A DNA stretch of 64,000 nucleotides from Salinisphaera sp. (GCA_027858915.1 JAQIBT010000088.1:44083-108082), one strand, 5' to 3'; shown: positions 9,150 to 19,327, counted from the stretch's first letter. Translations and numbers: made by a program. The notes: generated by a model from the sequence alone, not told the origin.

Positions 9150-12100
9150 TCAGCGCAGATGTGAAAGCAGCGCACTAGCTGGATGCTGGGGGCGAAAGCC
9201 GGACAGCCGTGCGCTCTGGCTGCGACAGCTGTATCCCGGAACCAGCGGAATGGCATCAGTGCTGGCATAGGCCGGCTGCCAGCTGAGGGAATAGATAGTC
9301 GCGGAGATATCGCGATGTCGCGCCTCGTGGCCGTAGGCGCCGCTCATGCCGCAGCAGCCGAGCCGGGGAATCGATAGTTTGATGCCCAGCGCCGAAAACG
9401 TCTGTTGCCATTGTCTATTGCTGGCCGAGGAGCGGGCAGTGGCAATACAGTGATTGAACAGCGCGTAGTGCGTCGGCCCCCCGACCGCCGGGTGGCCGGC
9501 GCGGTCGAAACCGCCCACGGCATCAACCAGCCAGGACTCGAGCGTGTTGACCTGCGGCGCAGCCCGCCCGGTCGTCGACGGGTAGTCGTCAGCGTAGGCC
9601 AGGGTAATACTCGGTTCCAGGCCGATCATTGGCCGTTCATAGCCAGCCAGCCATTCGAGTTGGCGCTGCGTCGCCTGTGCACGGCGTTCGAACTCGGGTA
9701 GAAAGCCCTTCACCTGGAGCGGCTTGCCACTCGGCATGAACGGCACGACGCGAGGCACGAACCCCAATCGCTCGATCAGTTGCAGTATGTCGATGGCAAC
9801 GCCTGCATCGAAAAAGCTGGTGAAAGCGTCCTGAATGATGAATACCGTACGCGCTCGATCGGCATGGGATGTCAGCAGCCAGTCGTCTGGCATGAATCGA
9901 TAGTTTGGATGGTGGCGCAGATAGCCCGGCAGACTTGGCGCCGACAGAGCAGGCATATCGACCAGTCCAAGCGTGTCGGCCAGCCAGTGCCGCACAGCCG
10001 GCCGGGTCAGCAACCGATTGGCCAGTCGTGGCCAGTGACCGGCGAGCTGTGCCCCGCGTTCCAGGGCGCCCAGGGCGTAATCGCCCAGCGGCCTTGAATA
10101 CCGGCCATGATACAAAGCCAGAAAACGTGCCTTGAAATCCGGCACGTTGACCCGGATCGGACACTGGGTAGCGCAGGCACGACAGGACAGGCAGCCGTCC
10201 ATCGCCGCCCACACTTCATGCGAGAAATCGGGCGTCGCAGGGACTGCCCTGGCCTGTGCGCGGTAGTCGGTCGCGGCCCGCAGCCATAGAGGGCCGGATG
10301 CAGGCGCCAGCGTTGCTGTGGGGGCATCGGCCAGGGCCAGCTGGCGCAGCCACTCGCGCATGGCGCCGGCGCGGCCTTTGGGTGAATGCAATCGGTCGCG
10401 CGTGGCACGATACGAAGGGCACATCACCTCGCCGGGATCATAATTGAAGCAGGAACCGTTACCGTTGCAGTTCAGGGCATTCTGAAAACGGTGGCGTTCG
10501 TCAGGCGCGATCTGGCGATCGAAGGCGCCGCGCGTGGTGGCGTTCATCGAAGCCAACGCAGCACGGCTATCGTCGAGCGCTACGATCTTGCCCGGATTGA
10601 ACTGATTGCGCGGGTCGAAGGCGCGCTTAACGCGGCCCAGCGCGGCGTACAGCACCGGGCCGAAGTAGGCCGGATGATATTCGCTGCGATGGCCCTTGCC
10701 GTGCTCGTTCCAGAGCATCCCGCCATACGACTGAGCCAGTTTCGCGACGCGATCGGTGATCTCGCGCATGATGCGCTCGTCCTCCGGATCACACAGATTC
10801 AGCGCTGGCCGAACATGCAGGCAGCCAACGTCGATATGCCCAAACATGCCGTAGCGCAGGCCGTACTCATCGAGAATTGCGCGGAAATCAGCGACGTATT
10901 CCGGTAGCACGCGTGGATCGACCACGGTGTCCTCGACGAAGGGCAACGGCTTGCGATCGCCCGGCGTACTGCCAAGCAGGCCCACGCCACCCTTGCGCAG
11001 GTCCCACAGGGCGGCAATCGCGTCGGCGCTTTCGGCCCGATAGAAACCGCTGGCCGGGTTGCTTGCCGTGTTCTCGGCGAGAGCCGCGGCCAATGCTTCG
11101 ACGCCGTCGGGAAGGGCGTCGACGCCGATGAATTCGACCAGATTGACGGCGGCGGGCGTGCTGCCGTCGGCGTTCTCGATATAGTCGCGCACCCGCTCAT
11201 AGATCGGATTGTCGCGCGCCAGACCCATGACCGTGTCGTCCAGGCTCTCGATCGCCGTTGGGTCAAACGTTACCAGCCGCTGGGCATCGCGCAGGGCCGC
11301 GTCGAAGCTCGCATAGCGCAGGGCGAACAACGTACGAGTCGAGGGCAAGGGGGTAAGCCGGAGCGTCAATTCGCTGACGATAGCCAGCGTGCCTTCGGCG
11401 CCGCACAACAGCTTGTTGAGGTTGAACATGCCGTTGTCGTCGAACAACTGGGCCAGGTTGTAACCGGACAGATAACGCGACAACTTCGGATAAACGCGCG
11501 CGATTTCGTCGCGGTTGTCTTGAACCGTGCCCGCCACTTCGCGATGGATATGCCCGACCAGGTCCCGGCGTTCGATCAGTAACGCCAGTTCGCGCTCATC
11601 GCGCGGCGTCACCGAGAAACGACTGCCATCCGAGAGCACAAGCCGCGATGCCAGCACGTGATCGCTGGTTTTGCCGTACACCCGCGATCCCTTGCCGCAG
11701 CCGTCGGTACTGGCCATGCCGCCTAGCGTGGCGCGGCTACTGGGTGCCACGTTGGGCGCAAAGAACAGGCCATGTGGCGCCAGTGCGTGGTTGAGCTGAT
11801 CCAGCACCACGCCGGGCTGAACGCATACCCGGCCACCCTCAATATCGATTTCAAGAATCCGGTTCATGTGCCGCGAACAATCGAGCACCAGACCTGCTGT
11901 CAGAGAGCAGCCGATCGTGCTGGTCCCGCCACCACGTGGAGCCAGATAGATCTCGCGAAACTCATCCTCGGCGAGTAGCGAACAGACGGCCGCGATATCG
12001 TCTTCATGTCGCGGGAACAGCAGCGCCGACGGCAGTTGCTGGAATGCACTGTTATCGGTTGCCAGGCTCAGGCGTGCGGCGTAGCCCGTATCGATGTCGC

Positions 12101-12185
12101 CGGCAAATCCGACGGCGAGCAATTGGTCGATGAATCGTAGATGGAGTGGATCAATCCCGGCGTCGGGCGACAGGGTGGGCAGCAT
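9150..12185 (-). CDS. ydiJ: FAD- and Fe-S-dependent D-2-hydroxyglutarate dehydrogenase (YdiJ family)
   Basis: A 1011-residue fusion, nearly the length of E. coli YdiJ (1018). The N-terminal half is a PCMH-type FAD domain (LAPRGGGTSTIGCSL near residue 95, then PSSRATLGGMASTDGCGKGS) followed by an FAD-oxidase C domain with FGHIDVGCLHVRP. After about residue 640 comes an iron-sulphur part with CLSCRACATQCPIRVNVP, and a CCG motif near the C-terminus (RLGCCGMSGAYGHE). E. coli YdiJ oxidises D-2-hydroxyglutarate, removing the by-product of SerA side activity; a serA gene is in this window though not adjacent. D-lactate dehydrogenases share this architecture, so substrate is inferred. Confidence 0.88.
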   Translation of the reverse strand: MLPTLSPDAGIDPLHLRFIDQLLAVGFAGDIDTGYAARLSLATDNSAFQQLPSALLFPRHEDDIAAVCSLLAEDEFREIYLAPRGGGTSTIGCSLTAGLVLDCSRHMNRILEIDIEGGRVCVQPGVVLDQLNHALAPHGLFFAPNVAPSSRATLGGMASTDGCGKGSRVYGKTSDHVLASRLVLSDGSRFSVTPRDERELALLIERRDLVGHIHREVAGTVQDNRDEIARVYPKLSRYLSGYNLAQLFDDNGMFNLNKLLCGAEGTLAIVSELTLRLTPLPSTRTLFALRYASFDAALRDAQRLVTFDPTAIESLDDTVMGLARDNPIYERVRDYIENADGSTPAAVNLVEFIGVDALPDGVEALAAALAENTASNPASGFYRAESADAIAALWDLRKGGVGLLGSTPGDRKPLPFVEDTVVDPRVLPEYVADFRAILDEYGLRYGMFGHIDVGCLHVRPALNLCDPEDERIMREITDRVAKLAQSYGGMLWNEHGKGHRSEYHPAYFGPVLYAALGRVKRAFDPRNQFNPGKIVALDDSRAALASMNATTRGAFDRQIAPDERHRFQNALNCNGNGSCFNYDPGEVMCPSYRATRDRLHSPKGRAGAMREWLRQLALADAPTATLAPASGPLWLRAATDYRAQARAVPATPDFSHEVWAAMDGCLSCRACATQCPIRVNVPDFKARFLALYHGRYSRPLGDYALGALERGAQLAGHWPRLANRLLTRPAVRHWLADTLGLVDMPALSAPSLPGYLRHHPNYRFMPDDWLLTSHADRARTVFIIQDAFTSFFDAGVAIDILQLIERLGFVPRVVPFMPSGKPLQVKGFLPEFERRAQATQRQLEWLAGYERPMIGLEPSITLAYADDYPSTTGRAAPQVNTLESWLVDAVGGFDRAGHPAVGGPTHYALFNHCIATARSSASNRQWQQTFSALGIKLSIPRLGCCGMSGAYGHEARHRDISATIYSLSWQPAYASTDAIPLVPGYSCRSQSARLSGFRPQHPASALLSHLR

Positions 12186-12352
12186 GCATCGGCTCCGGTG
12201 ACGGTCAGCGGCTGATTATGCAGCGGGAGCATCGTAGGGAACCAGGCGAGCGCACGCCCCACCCCGCAGGGCACGCCACTGCGGTGCCCCCGCTTGCGGC
12301 ATAGCCCGTGTCCGCTACTATCACAGAGGCCGTTCACCAGCTCAGGTCTGTC

Positions 12353-13462
12353 ATGCAGCTTGATGTTCTATCCGCCACGGGTTCGCCAGCCGCTTTCGGC
12401 CGTTTGCACGGCGAGCATTATCGCGATGCCATTCGTCGCTTTGCGGCAGAGCGCGTACAGATGGCTGGCGACAGCGCGTGGGTCGGGCGCGACGTGCCCC
12501 GGACACAGGTGATCGAGCTGGCCGAGGCCTGTCTGGAATCGCACCGCCACTATGCGCCGACGCTGGTCGATGAGCTTGACGAAATGGCTCTCGCGACCGA
12601 CCTGAGCTCGGCCGAGCTGCTGGTTGCCAGTGGTTTCACCGATTTCATGGATACCGCCCACGCAACGTTCGCGCAGGCCGGAACACAGGCCGCAGACGTG
12701 GACGATTGCACGGCCATGATCGTGCCCGGTTCACGGACAGATCATGGGGCGCCGTTGTTCGCCCAGACCTGGGATATGCACGAAACAGCGACAGATCACG
12801 TTTTCATGCTCGACGCGCACCCGGCAGCTGCCCCGTCGTTCAAGACTTTTACCTCCATGGGATGTCTCGGGATGATCGGCATGAACGATGCCGGCGTGAC
12901 CATCGGCATCAATAACCTGTCTGGCGGCGATGGCCGCGTGGGCGTGACTTGGAACTTCGTGGTGCGCAAGGTGCTGGCGCAGACCAACTTCGAGTCGGCA
13001 CTGGCCTGTATTGCCGAGGTCCGCCTGGCCGGCGCACATAACTATCTGCTGCTAGGCCCAGACGATCGAGGCCGTTTCCAGGGTGCGAATATCGAGGCGA
13101 TGGCAACCGCGCAAGTCGTAACCCGCCTGGCGGACGAGCCGCTGATCCATACCAATCACTGTCTGGCCGAACCGACACTGGCGTTGGAGCGCCCGCGCCT
13201 GCCAGCGTCCCAGCGCAACAGCGAACAACGGCTGGCGCGAGCACATGGGCTACTGGACGATGCGGAGCAGGTGTCCACGGATACGCTGGCGCAGGTGACG
13301 CGTGACAGGCAGGCAATCTGCTATCCGCCAACGCCGGCATTACGAATGACTACCTGCGGCGCTGTACTCGCCGATCCGGCCCGTGGCGAACTCTGGGCTC
13401 TACGCGGGCGACCCAGCCAACAGCGGTACCAGCGATTCACAGTGGGGGCAGGGCGCGACTGA
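12353..13462 (+). CDS. C45-family autoproteolytic acyltransferase/hydrolase
   Basis: A 369-residue protein of the Ntn-hydrolase superfamily related to acyl-CoA:6-aminopenicillanate acyltransferase. The opening ATGSPAAFGRLHGEHY matches the family N-terminus, and DDCTAMIV around residue 118 supplies the cysteine at which these proenzymes cleave themselves and which then acts as nucleophile. LFAQTWDMHE follows as usual. No signal peptide, so it is cytoplasmic. The substrate is unknown; bacterial members hydrolyse or transfer acyl groups on amides or peptides. ATG 12353 has AGG at a good distance; a GTG at 12308 in the same frame lacks a ribosome site. It diverges from ydiJ. Confidence 0.75.
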   Translation: MQLDVLSATGSPAAFGRLHGEHYRDAIRRFAAERVQMAGDSAWVGRDVPRTQVIELAEACLESHRHYAPTLVDELDEMALATDLSSAELLVASGFTDFMDTAHATFAQAGTQAADVDDCTAMIVPGSRTDHGAPLFAQTWDMHETATDHVFMLDAHPAAAPSFKTFTSMGCLGMIGMNDAGVTIGINNLSGGDGRVGVTWNFVVRKVLAQTNFESALACIAEVRLAGAHNYLLLGPDDRGRFQGANIEAMATAQVVTRLADEPLIHTNHCLAEPTLALERPRLPASQRNSEQRLARAHGLLDDAEQVSTDTLAQVTRDRQAICYPPTPALRMTTCGAVLADPARGELWALRGRPSQQRYQRFTVGAGRD

Positions 13463-13548
13463 CGATTCAGCGCGGCGCATTGCTCCGAGCCGGTGAGTGT
13501 GCCGCCCGCCAGCGTCTGTGATTTCCGGTGTCCAGCAAGTCGCTGTTT

Positions 13549-15090
13549 TCAGCCCGACGGCTGGGTGAACTGATCGTTCAGGCGACGCACGATGGACTCG
13601 TTCGATCGCCGAATTTTCTTCACGCGACGACGAGCCAGCCAGTGCCAGCCCTTCGGGTGCAGACGGAACAGGCTGCGCCACCAGCGCGTGTCCCGCAGGA
13701 ACGCTGCCCGCAGATCGAGCCCGAACGCCTGTTGCCTGGCCGGCTCGATCGTCTTGGCGATCTGCTTGGCTGCGATGCGACGAAAACCAAAATGCACGGC
13801 CAGACACAACACGATGGCCGCGACGATCAGTCCGATGCCGATTGCGGTAAGCGACAGCATCTGGCCAGCGACACCCATGGCGGCATCGTGCGCCCAGATG
13901 AACGCGGCAATACAAGCAAGAACGACCGGCACCGCCACCAGTGCGTCATAGGTGAGGGTGCGGCGTCGCCAGCGCGTGGTCAGCCGAGTCAGACCTTCGG
14001 CACCTGATGGCCCGGCCAGCGCATCGGCGGCGCTGGTCATGAGTTCTACCACACGATAGCCGCGATCAACCTCCACGCCGTGCATGCGCCGGTGGATTTC
14101 CGCCAGATCGATATCCTTCTTGGCCTTGAACCGCGCAGCCAGCGATTCGTCTTCGATCGGGCTGGCCGAGTTCTCGTCGTAGATTCGCAGGAAACGGCCG
14201 GCGGTTAACCCACTGGAAGCCAGCGCCCGTTGCCAGGCGGCGACTACATCCTCGGGGTTGTCCTCGCGTGCGGTGGCATCGATCTGGTTGAGCACGAATA
14301 CGAATTTGGTCGCATCGTCGCGGCCGATGGTGCGTGACACCAGATGTTCCAGGGTATCGCGCATCGCCCCCGGTTCTGGATGACGGGCGTCAAAGAACAC
14401 CAGCACCAGATCCGACAGGTCAATGATGTGATCGGTGATACGCAGCGTCGCCGAGCGCTGGCTGTCGGCGTCGAAACCCGGTGAATCAAGCAGAATCTTG
14501 CCGCGCAGCACCTCCGCATTGCAGGTCCGCAGTTGCAGATAGGTATTGATCCGCTGGCCTTCACCGGCCGCTACTTCATCGATGTCGCCGCTGATGCGAT
14601 AGAAGGGAAAACGCTGGTCGGCATCCAGTGCCGAGCCGGGCAGGGTTCGTGGTTCGGCTTCGTCGCCGTAGCAGATGACCGAAAAACGATCGTCCACGGC
14701 CTGATTGCCGGTCCGTTGCAGATCCGTGCCGAGATAGCTGTTGATGAAGCTCGACTTGCCGGACGAGAACGTACCCAGAAGCGACACGACCGGCCACCAG
14801 GGCACGCGCCGGGTCAGGCTGTCGTCGCGCGGCAGCAGATGCATGCGGTGCGCGATTCGGTCCAGTCGGCGGAACGCCGCCAGCGGTTCCAGCAGCAAGG
14901 GATTTTCGCGCTGCAGATGCGCCTCGAGGGTATCGGGACGAGCCTTGGCTGCCTTGGAACTCATGGACGTAATGGAAAGCGCGCGGATCAGGTGGCGATA
15001 TCCTACGTCAGTTGCGCCGTGTTTGCCGCGTCGCGAACGAAACGGCAACAGGCCCTGGAGCGTAATCGGCCGGTCAGCGATCGCGCTCAT
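13549..15090 (-). CDS. Dynamin-family GTPase with C-terminal membrane segments
   Basis: A 513-residue GTPase. G1 is GTFSSGKSSF, G3 is LLDSPGFDADS and G4 is VLNQID, all in the first 270 residues. After the G domain come a helical stretch and two adjacent hydrophobic segments (about residues 385-445), then a very basic tail, so it should sit on the inner membrane. This is shorter than classic dynamins and I cannot name a characterised orthologue. The frame from 15090 overlaps the MFS gene by 17 nt (ATGAGC within the MFS terminus), suggesting coupling; a second start at ATG 14964 (471 residues) would remove an unconserved basic leader. The leader DNA carries an 18-mer repeated at 50865. Confidence 0.7.
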   Translation of the reverse strand: MSAIADRPITLQGLLPFRSRRGKHGATDVGYRHLIRALSITSMSSKAAKARPDTLEAHLQRENPLLLEPLAAFRRLDRIAHRMHLLPRDDSLTRRVPWWPVVSLLGTFSSGKSSFINSYLGTDLQRTGNQAVDDRFSVICYGDEAEPRTLPGSALDADQRFPFYRISGDIDEVAAGEGQRINTYLQLRTCNAEVLRGKILLDSPGFDADSQRSATLRITDHIIDLSDLVLVFFDARHPEPGAMRDTLEHLVSRTIGRDDATKFVFVLNQIDATAREDNPEDVVAAWQRALASSGLTAGRFLRIYDENSASPIEDESLAARFKAKKDIDLAEIHRRMHGVEVDRGYRVVELMTSAADALAGPSGAEGLTRLTTRWRRRTLTYDALVAVPVVLACIAAFIWAHDAAMGVAGQMLSLTAIGIGLIVAAIVLCLAVHFGFRRIAAKQIAKTIEPARQQAFGLDLRAAFLRDTRWWRSLFRLHPKGWHWLARRRVKKIRRSNESIVRRLNDQFTQPSG

Positions 15091-16315
15091 TGGGTCGAGA
15101 GGGATCGTGGCGAGCGAAAGTACGGCGGAACATCACGATATACGCGCCGAAGAAAATCGCTGCGATATAGAACGGCGCGGCGAGATAGCCGCTGCCGAAG
15201 AACAATCCGGCCGCCAGCGGACCGATCGCGCGTGGCAGCTGGATGGCCACGCTGGATGTGCTCGCTGCCGTGCCGCGTCGATGTTCGCGCACCAGGCTGA
15301 CCGTGAGTGCCTGGCGTGCCCCGGCGGTGCCGCGGCTGAGCGCTGATCGCACGATGTGCAGCACGGCCGCCATCCAGAAGGCCGGCATGAGAGGCAAGGC
15401 CAACAGAATGAACACGCCGATGCTGCGCATCCACACGACCGAGCGCACCACTCCAATGCGCTCGACCAGACGGGCGGCAAAAACCGACGACGCCGCCGTC
15501 AGAAAATAAGCCAGCGCCATCACGCCGCCGATATCTGCCGGGCCCTTACCGAAGCGGACCGCAAACCAGTAGGCCATCAGCGGCCCGATCAGGCCGATCG
15601 CCACACCGTTCAGGGCGTTGATGCCAAACAGGCGGAACAAAAGACCGTTCTCATCACGCTGGGTCTGGCGATCGCTGTCCAGCGGCTCAGCTGCCGGCGG
15701 ATTTCTGTGATCGACAGTCAGATACAACAGGATCAGGCAAATCAGCGAGCCGCCAAGCGACAAGACGAACAGAGGACGATAAGCCATCGCCCCCGGCAGG
15801 ATATCGCCAAACAGCACCGGCAGACCGCCCAGCAGGGCGCCCAGGCCCATGCCGGAAAAACCGATCGCCATATTGACGCTGTACACGCCGCCACGCGCAC
15901 TTGGTTTCAATCGCTGCGACAGCCAGGACAGCTCGACCGGCGCAAACGGGCCGCTGCTGCCATTTGCGCCGCGCCCGAAGCCGCCGATGACGGCCGCCAG
16001 CGCCAACAGAATCGGTTGACTGGTCGCCAGCGCAACGATGGCCGCGCCAATCTGCAGCCCTTCATAGACGAGTAGAAAACGTCGGCGCCCGAACTGATCC
16101 GATAGCGGGCCAGAAATCGTCGTCAGGCCGGCGTCGATCAGCAGACCGACGGTGAACAGGCCGCCGATGGCCGGCGCCGACCAGCCAAGAGCGTGCAGAT
16201 AGAGTGCAAAAGAAACGATCAGCGCGCCCTGGCCGACGCTGCGGGCCGCCCGTGCTCCCAGAAGGAAACGCGTATCGCGCGGCAGCGTCGTGAAGAACGA
16301 CGAAATCGAGGTCAT
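15074..16315 (-). CDS. Major facilitator superfamily transporter
   Basis: A 413-residue protein with about 12 hydrophobic segments. The MFS signature loop between segments 2 and 3 is seen as GPLSDQFGRRRFLLVYEG near residue 65, and a long cytoplasmic loop (TVDHRNPPAAEPLDSDRQTQRDENG) splits the two six-segment halves. It belongs to the drug/sugar exporter-like branch; the substrate cannot be told. The frame is open to 16393, but that adds an unconserved stretch; ATG 16315 places MTSISSFFTTLP just before the first segment. It likely forms a two-gene unit with the downstream dynamin-like gene. Confidence 0.8.
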   Translation of the reverse strand: MTSISSFFTTLPRDTRFLLGARAARSVGQGALIVSFALYLHALGWSAPAIGGLFTVGLLIDAGLTTISGPLSDQFGRRRFLLVYEGLQIGAAIVALATSQPILLALAAVIGGFGRGANGSSGPFAPVELSWLSQRLKPSARGGVYSVNMAIGFSGMGLGALLGGLPVLFGDILPGAMAYRPLFVLSLGGSLICLILLYLTVDHRNPPAAEPLDSDRQTQRDENGLLFRLFGINALNGVAIGLIGPLMAYWFAVRFGKGPADIGGVMALAYFLTAASSVFAARLVERIGVVRSVVWMRSIGVFILLALPLMPAFWMAAVLHIVRSALSRGTAGARQALTVSLVREHRRGTAASTSSVAIQLPRAIGPLAAGLFFGSGYLAAPFYIAAIFFGAYIVMFRRTFARHDPSRPNERDR

Positions 16316-16432
16316 CGTGATTGGGGCGGCTGTTGTGGAGTTTGAGACAGCGCGCAAGTATACGGGCTTGTAACAGCGCCGGTAGGGCGCCATATTTTAC
16401 AACAGCCGAACGATATATAGCGGAGGGCAATC

Positions 16433-16699
16433 GTGGCAACCGGTTGGGCTCGCGAAGGAGCCGTACAGGAACAGATCGACGATACGGTGAACGACGCAGT
16501 CGCCCAGGCGCGTCGCGAGCTGACCCATGCCGGCGCATCGGCGACACATTGCGATGAATGCGGCGAGCCGGTTCCCGAGCGACGCCGCGATGCAATACCG
16601 GGCGTGCGCCTCTGTGTTGCCTGTCAGGAAGTGCGCGATAACCAGCGCCGTGGCGCCGGCTTCAATCGCCGGGGCAGCAAGGACAGCCAACTGCGCTGA
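16433..16699 (+). CDS. ybiI: DksA/TraR-type C4 zinc-finger protein (YbiI-like)
   Basis: An 88-residue protein very close in layout to E. coli YbiI: it opens MATGWAREGAVQEQIDD and closes with NRRGSKDSQLR. The zinc finger is CDECGEPVPERRRDAIPGVRLCVACQ (two CxxC pairs). DksA/TraR proteins bind RNA polymerase through the secondary channel; YbiI itself has no firmly established role. The start is GTG 16433 with a strong ribosome site (GGAGG at 16422-16426). It diverges from the MFS gene. Confidence 0.9.
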   Translation: MATGWAREGAVQEQIDDTVNDAVAQARRELTHAGASATHCDECGEPVPERRRDAIPGVRLCVACQEVRDNQRRGAGFNRRGSKDSQLR

Positions 16700-16952
16700 G
16701 TTGGATACATCAGCAAAAGATATGTCGTGGTTTTGGCAGCCGTAGGCAGCGCATGTTTCCCCGATCGAGCGCGCCGCATCGCTTGGCCCGGCCCGCTGGC
16801 CGGATGCGGTTCAAGCCCGTATCTGTTAGGCTTCGCCGCCTTCCGCAGCATGTTTGGTGTATTCGGTCAATGGCGTGCGGCCATCTGACGCTACGCCTTT
16901 AGTCGATCGTGTTCGACGCATCGCTGCCCGCCCCTATTGAAGTCGAGCTGTC

Positions 16953-18440
16953 ATGCTGCAAATGATCCGTGAGCACTGGTTGTCCAACATCCGGGCGGAT
17001 GTCCTGTCGGGTACCGTGGTGGCGCTGGCACTGATTCCCGAGGCCATCGCGTTTTCCATTATCGCCGGCGTTGATCCCAAGGTCGGTTTGTTTGCCTCGT
17101 TTTCCATCTGCGTGGTGATTGCGTTTGCCGGTGGCCGTCCGGCCATGATTTCGGCTGCGACCGGCTCCATGGCGCTGGTGCTGGTGTCGCTGGTATCCAG
17201 GTACGGCGTGGAGTATCTGTTCGTGACGACCATCCTCACCGGTATCTTTCAGATACTGGCCGGGGTGTTCCGGCTCGGCAGCCTGATGCGCTTCGTATCA
17301 CGATCGGTGGTCACGGGCTTTGTCAACGCGCTAGCGATTCTCATCTTCATGGCCCAGCTGCCCGAACTCACTGACGTCAGCGTCTATGTCTATTTCATGA
17401 CCGCAGCTGGCCTGGGCATTATCTATCTGTTTCCCTACGTGCCTGTCGTCGGCCGCGTTTTACCTTCGCCGCTGGTGGCTATTCTGGTATTGACGGGCGT
17501 CTACATGATCAGCGGCATCCATATTCACACGGTCGGCGACATGGGGCAGTTGCCCGACAGCCTGCCGTCGCTGATCTGGCCGGACGTACCGCTGAATCTG
17601 CATACGTTCTTCATCATCGCCCCGTATGCGCTCACGCTCACAGTGGTGGGGCTCATGGAATCGATGATGACCGCGACTATTGTTGACGATCTGACCGATA
17701 CGTCGAGCAACAAGAACCGTGAGTGTCGCGGGCAGGGCATGGCCAACATCGTGACCGGTTTCATCGGCGGTATGGCCGGTTGCGGGATGATCGGCCAGAC
17801 CGTGATCAATGTGAAATCCGGCGGCCGTACCCGGTTGTCGACCCTTACCGCGGGTTTGGTGCTGCTGATCATGGTGACGTTCCTCAACGACTGGGTGGCG
17901 CAGATTCCGATGGCGGCGCTCGTTGCGGTCATGATCATGGTGTCGATCGGGACTTTCTCCTGGGAGTCGATCCGCGATCTGCGCAAGCATCCGCCCAGTA
18001 CCAATATCGTGATGCTTACGGTCGTCGCAGTGGTGGTCGCCACTGGCAATCTGGCGATTGGTGTGTTCATTGGCGTGCTGATGTCGGCGCTGTTCTTTGC
18101 CAACAAGGTCGGCCGGCTGCTGCATATCAACAGCATTGTCTCGCAGGATGACGAGACGCGTGTCTATGAGATCACCGGCCAGGTATTCTTCGCCTCGGCC
18201 CAGCAGTTCCAGGATGCCTTCGATTTCGACGAGACGCTGGCGGCCGTGCGTATCGATCTGCGGCGCGCCCATTTCTGGGATATCACAGCGGTTGGTGCGC
18301 TGGATAAAGTGGTATTGCGTTTCCGGCGCGAGGGCGCCACGGTCGACGTCGTCGGCCTGAACGAAGCCAGCGCCACACTGGTGGATCGAATTGCCGTGCA
18401 CGACAAGCCCGACGCCGAGAAACTGCTGAACAACGGTTGA
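16953..18440 (+). CDS. SulP-family inorganic anion transporter with STAS domain
   Basis: A 495-residue inner-membrane transporter of the SLC26/SulP family. The opening segment [22 protein letters not shown] is the family's signature near residue 15, followed by 10-12 hydrophobic segments, and a cytoplasmic STAS domain occupies about residues 395-490. Members carry sulphate, bicarbonate or dicarboxylates, often with sodium; the ion is not deducible here. A universal stress protein gene begins 32 nt downstream on the same strand, a frequent pairing for SulP genes, so the two are probably co-transcribed. Confidence 0.9.
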   Translation: MLQMIREHWLSNIRADVLSGTVVALALIPEAIAFSIIAGVDPKVGLFASFSICVVIAFAGGRPAMISAATGSMALVLVSLVSRYGVEYLFVTTILTGIFQILAGVFRLGSLMRFVSRSVVTGFVNALAILIFMAQLPELTDVSVYVYFMTAAGLGIIYLFPYVPVVGRVLPSPLVAILVLTGVYMISGIHIHTVGDMGQLPDSLPSLIWPDVPLNLHTFFIIAPYALTLTVVGLMESMMTATIVDDLTDTSSNKNRECRGQGMANIVTGFIGGMAGCGMIGQTVINVKSGGRTRLSTLTAGLVLLIMVTFLNDWVAQIPMAALVAVMIMVSIGTFSWESIRDLRKHPPSTNIVMLTVVAVVVATGNLAIGVFIGVLMSALFFANKVGRLLHINSIVSQDDETRVYEITGQVFFASAQQFQDAFDFDETLAAVRIDLRRAHFWDITAVGALDKVVLRFRREGATVDVVGLNEASATLVDRIAVHDKPDAEKLLNNG

Positions 18441-18472
18441 TTTCAGCCGGTGAAGACACTCAAGGAGACGAG

Positions 18473-19327
18473 ATGACCGATCGCACAATCACCGCCTGTA
18501 TCGATGGCTCGGCCTACGCTGCGGCGGCCTGCGACGCGGCGGTCTGGGCAGCGGGCAAGCTGTCAGCCCCACTGACGTTCGTGCACGTAATCAGCCGGCG
18601 CAAGCATGCCGCTGCCGTGGATTATTCCGGTCAGATCGGTCTGGGCAGTCGCGAATCTCTGATGACCGAACTGGCCGAACTCGACGGCCAGCGTGCGCGC
18701 CTGGCCCAGGAACGTGGACGCGACATGCTGGCCCGTGCCTGTGATCGCGCACTGGCTGCGGACCTGCCCGTGCCCCGGACCCGCCAGCGCAACGGCGAAC
18801 TGGTCGATGCGCTGCATTCCATGGACGATGAAATCCGGTTGCTGGTGATTGGCAAGCGCGGCGAAAGTGCGGGCGACGATAAACACCTGGGCTCCAATCT
18901 CGAGCGCGTGATACGAGGGCTGAACTGTCCGATCCTGATTACCATGCAGCAATTCGAGCCGCCGCGCCGCGTACAGATTGCGTTCGATGGCAGTGCGACC
19001 GGTCAGAACCTGATCGACCGCGCCGCCGGCAATGCCTTGCTGGCTGGGGTCGAAGTGCACCTGGTATACGTCGGTGATCCCGATCAAGCCCGTCAGAAAC
19101 AGATCGATACCGCGGCCCAGACGCTCACCCAGGCCGGCACGACCGTCATCACGAAAACGCTGCAGGGTGAGGTCGAGCCGGCGCTGCACGATTACCAGCG
19201 GGAGCAGCAGATCGATCTGCTGGTCATGGGCGCCTATGGCCATTCGCGGGTTCGCCAGTGGCTGGTTGGCAGTACCACGACCGACATGATTCGGCGTGCC
19301 GACATCCCCGTACTCATCACACGCTGA
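18473..19327 (+). CDS. Tandem universal stress protein
   Basis: A 284-residue cytoplasmic protein made of two Usp domains. Domain 1 begins ITACIDGSAYAAAACDAAVWAA; domain 2 starts near residue 163 (RRVQIAFDGSATGQNLIDRAA) and ends with LLVMGAYGHSRVRQWLVGSTT, the ATP-binding G-2x-G-9x-G-(S/T) motif of Usp proteins. The ATG at 18473 is preceded by AAGGAGACGAG, a strong ribosome site, so I discard the 12-codon upstream extension. It lies 32 nt behind the SulP gene and probably acts in the same stress or anion response. Confidence 0.9.
   Translation: MTDRTITACIDGSAYAAAACDAAVWAAGKLSAPLTFVHVISRRKHAAAVDYSGQIGLGSRESLMTELAELDGQRARLAQERGRDMLARACDRALAADLPVPRTRQRNGELVDALHSMDDEIRLLVIGKRGESAGDDKHLGSNLERVIRGLNCPILITMQQFEPPRRVQIAFDGSATGQNLIDRAAGNALLAGVEVHLVYVGDPDQARQKQIDTAAQTLTQAGTTVITKTLQGEVEPALHDYQREQQIDLLVMGAYGHSRVRQWLVGSTTTDMIRRADIPVLITR

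Noticed and set aside
16806..16818. T-loop-like GGTTCAAGCCC suggesting a tRNA
   Set aside because: No matching acceptor stem, D-arm or anticodon arm could be drawn around it; no tRNA elsewhere in the window either.
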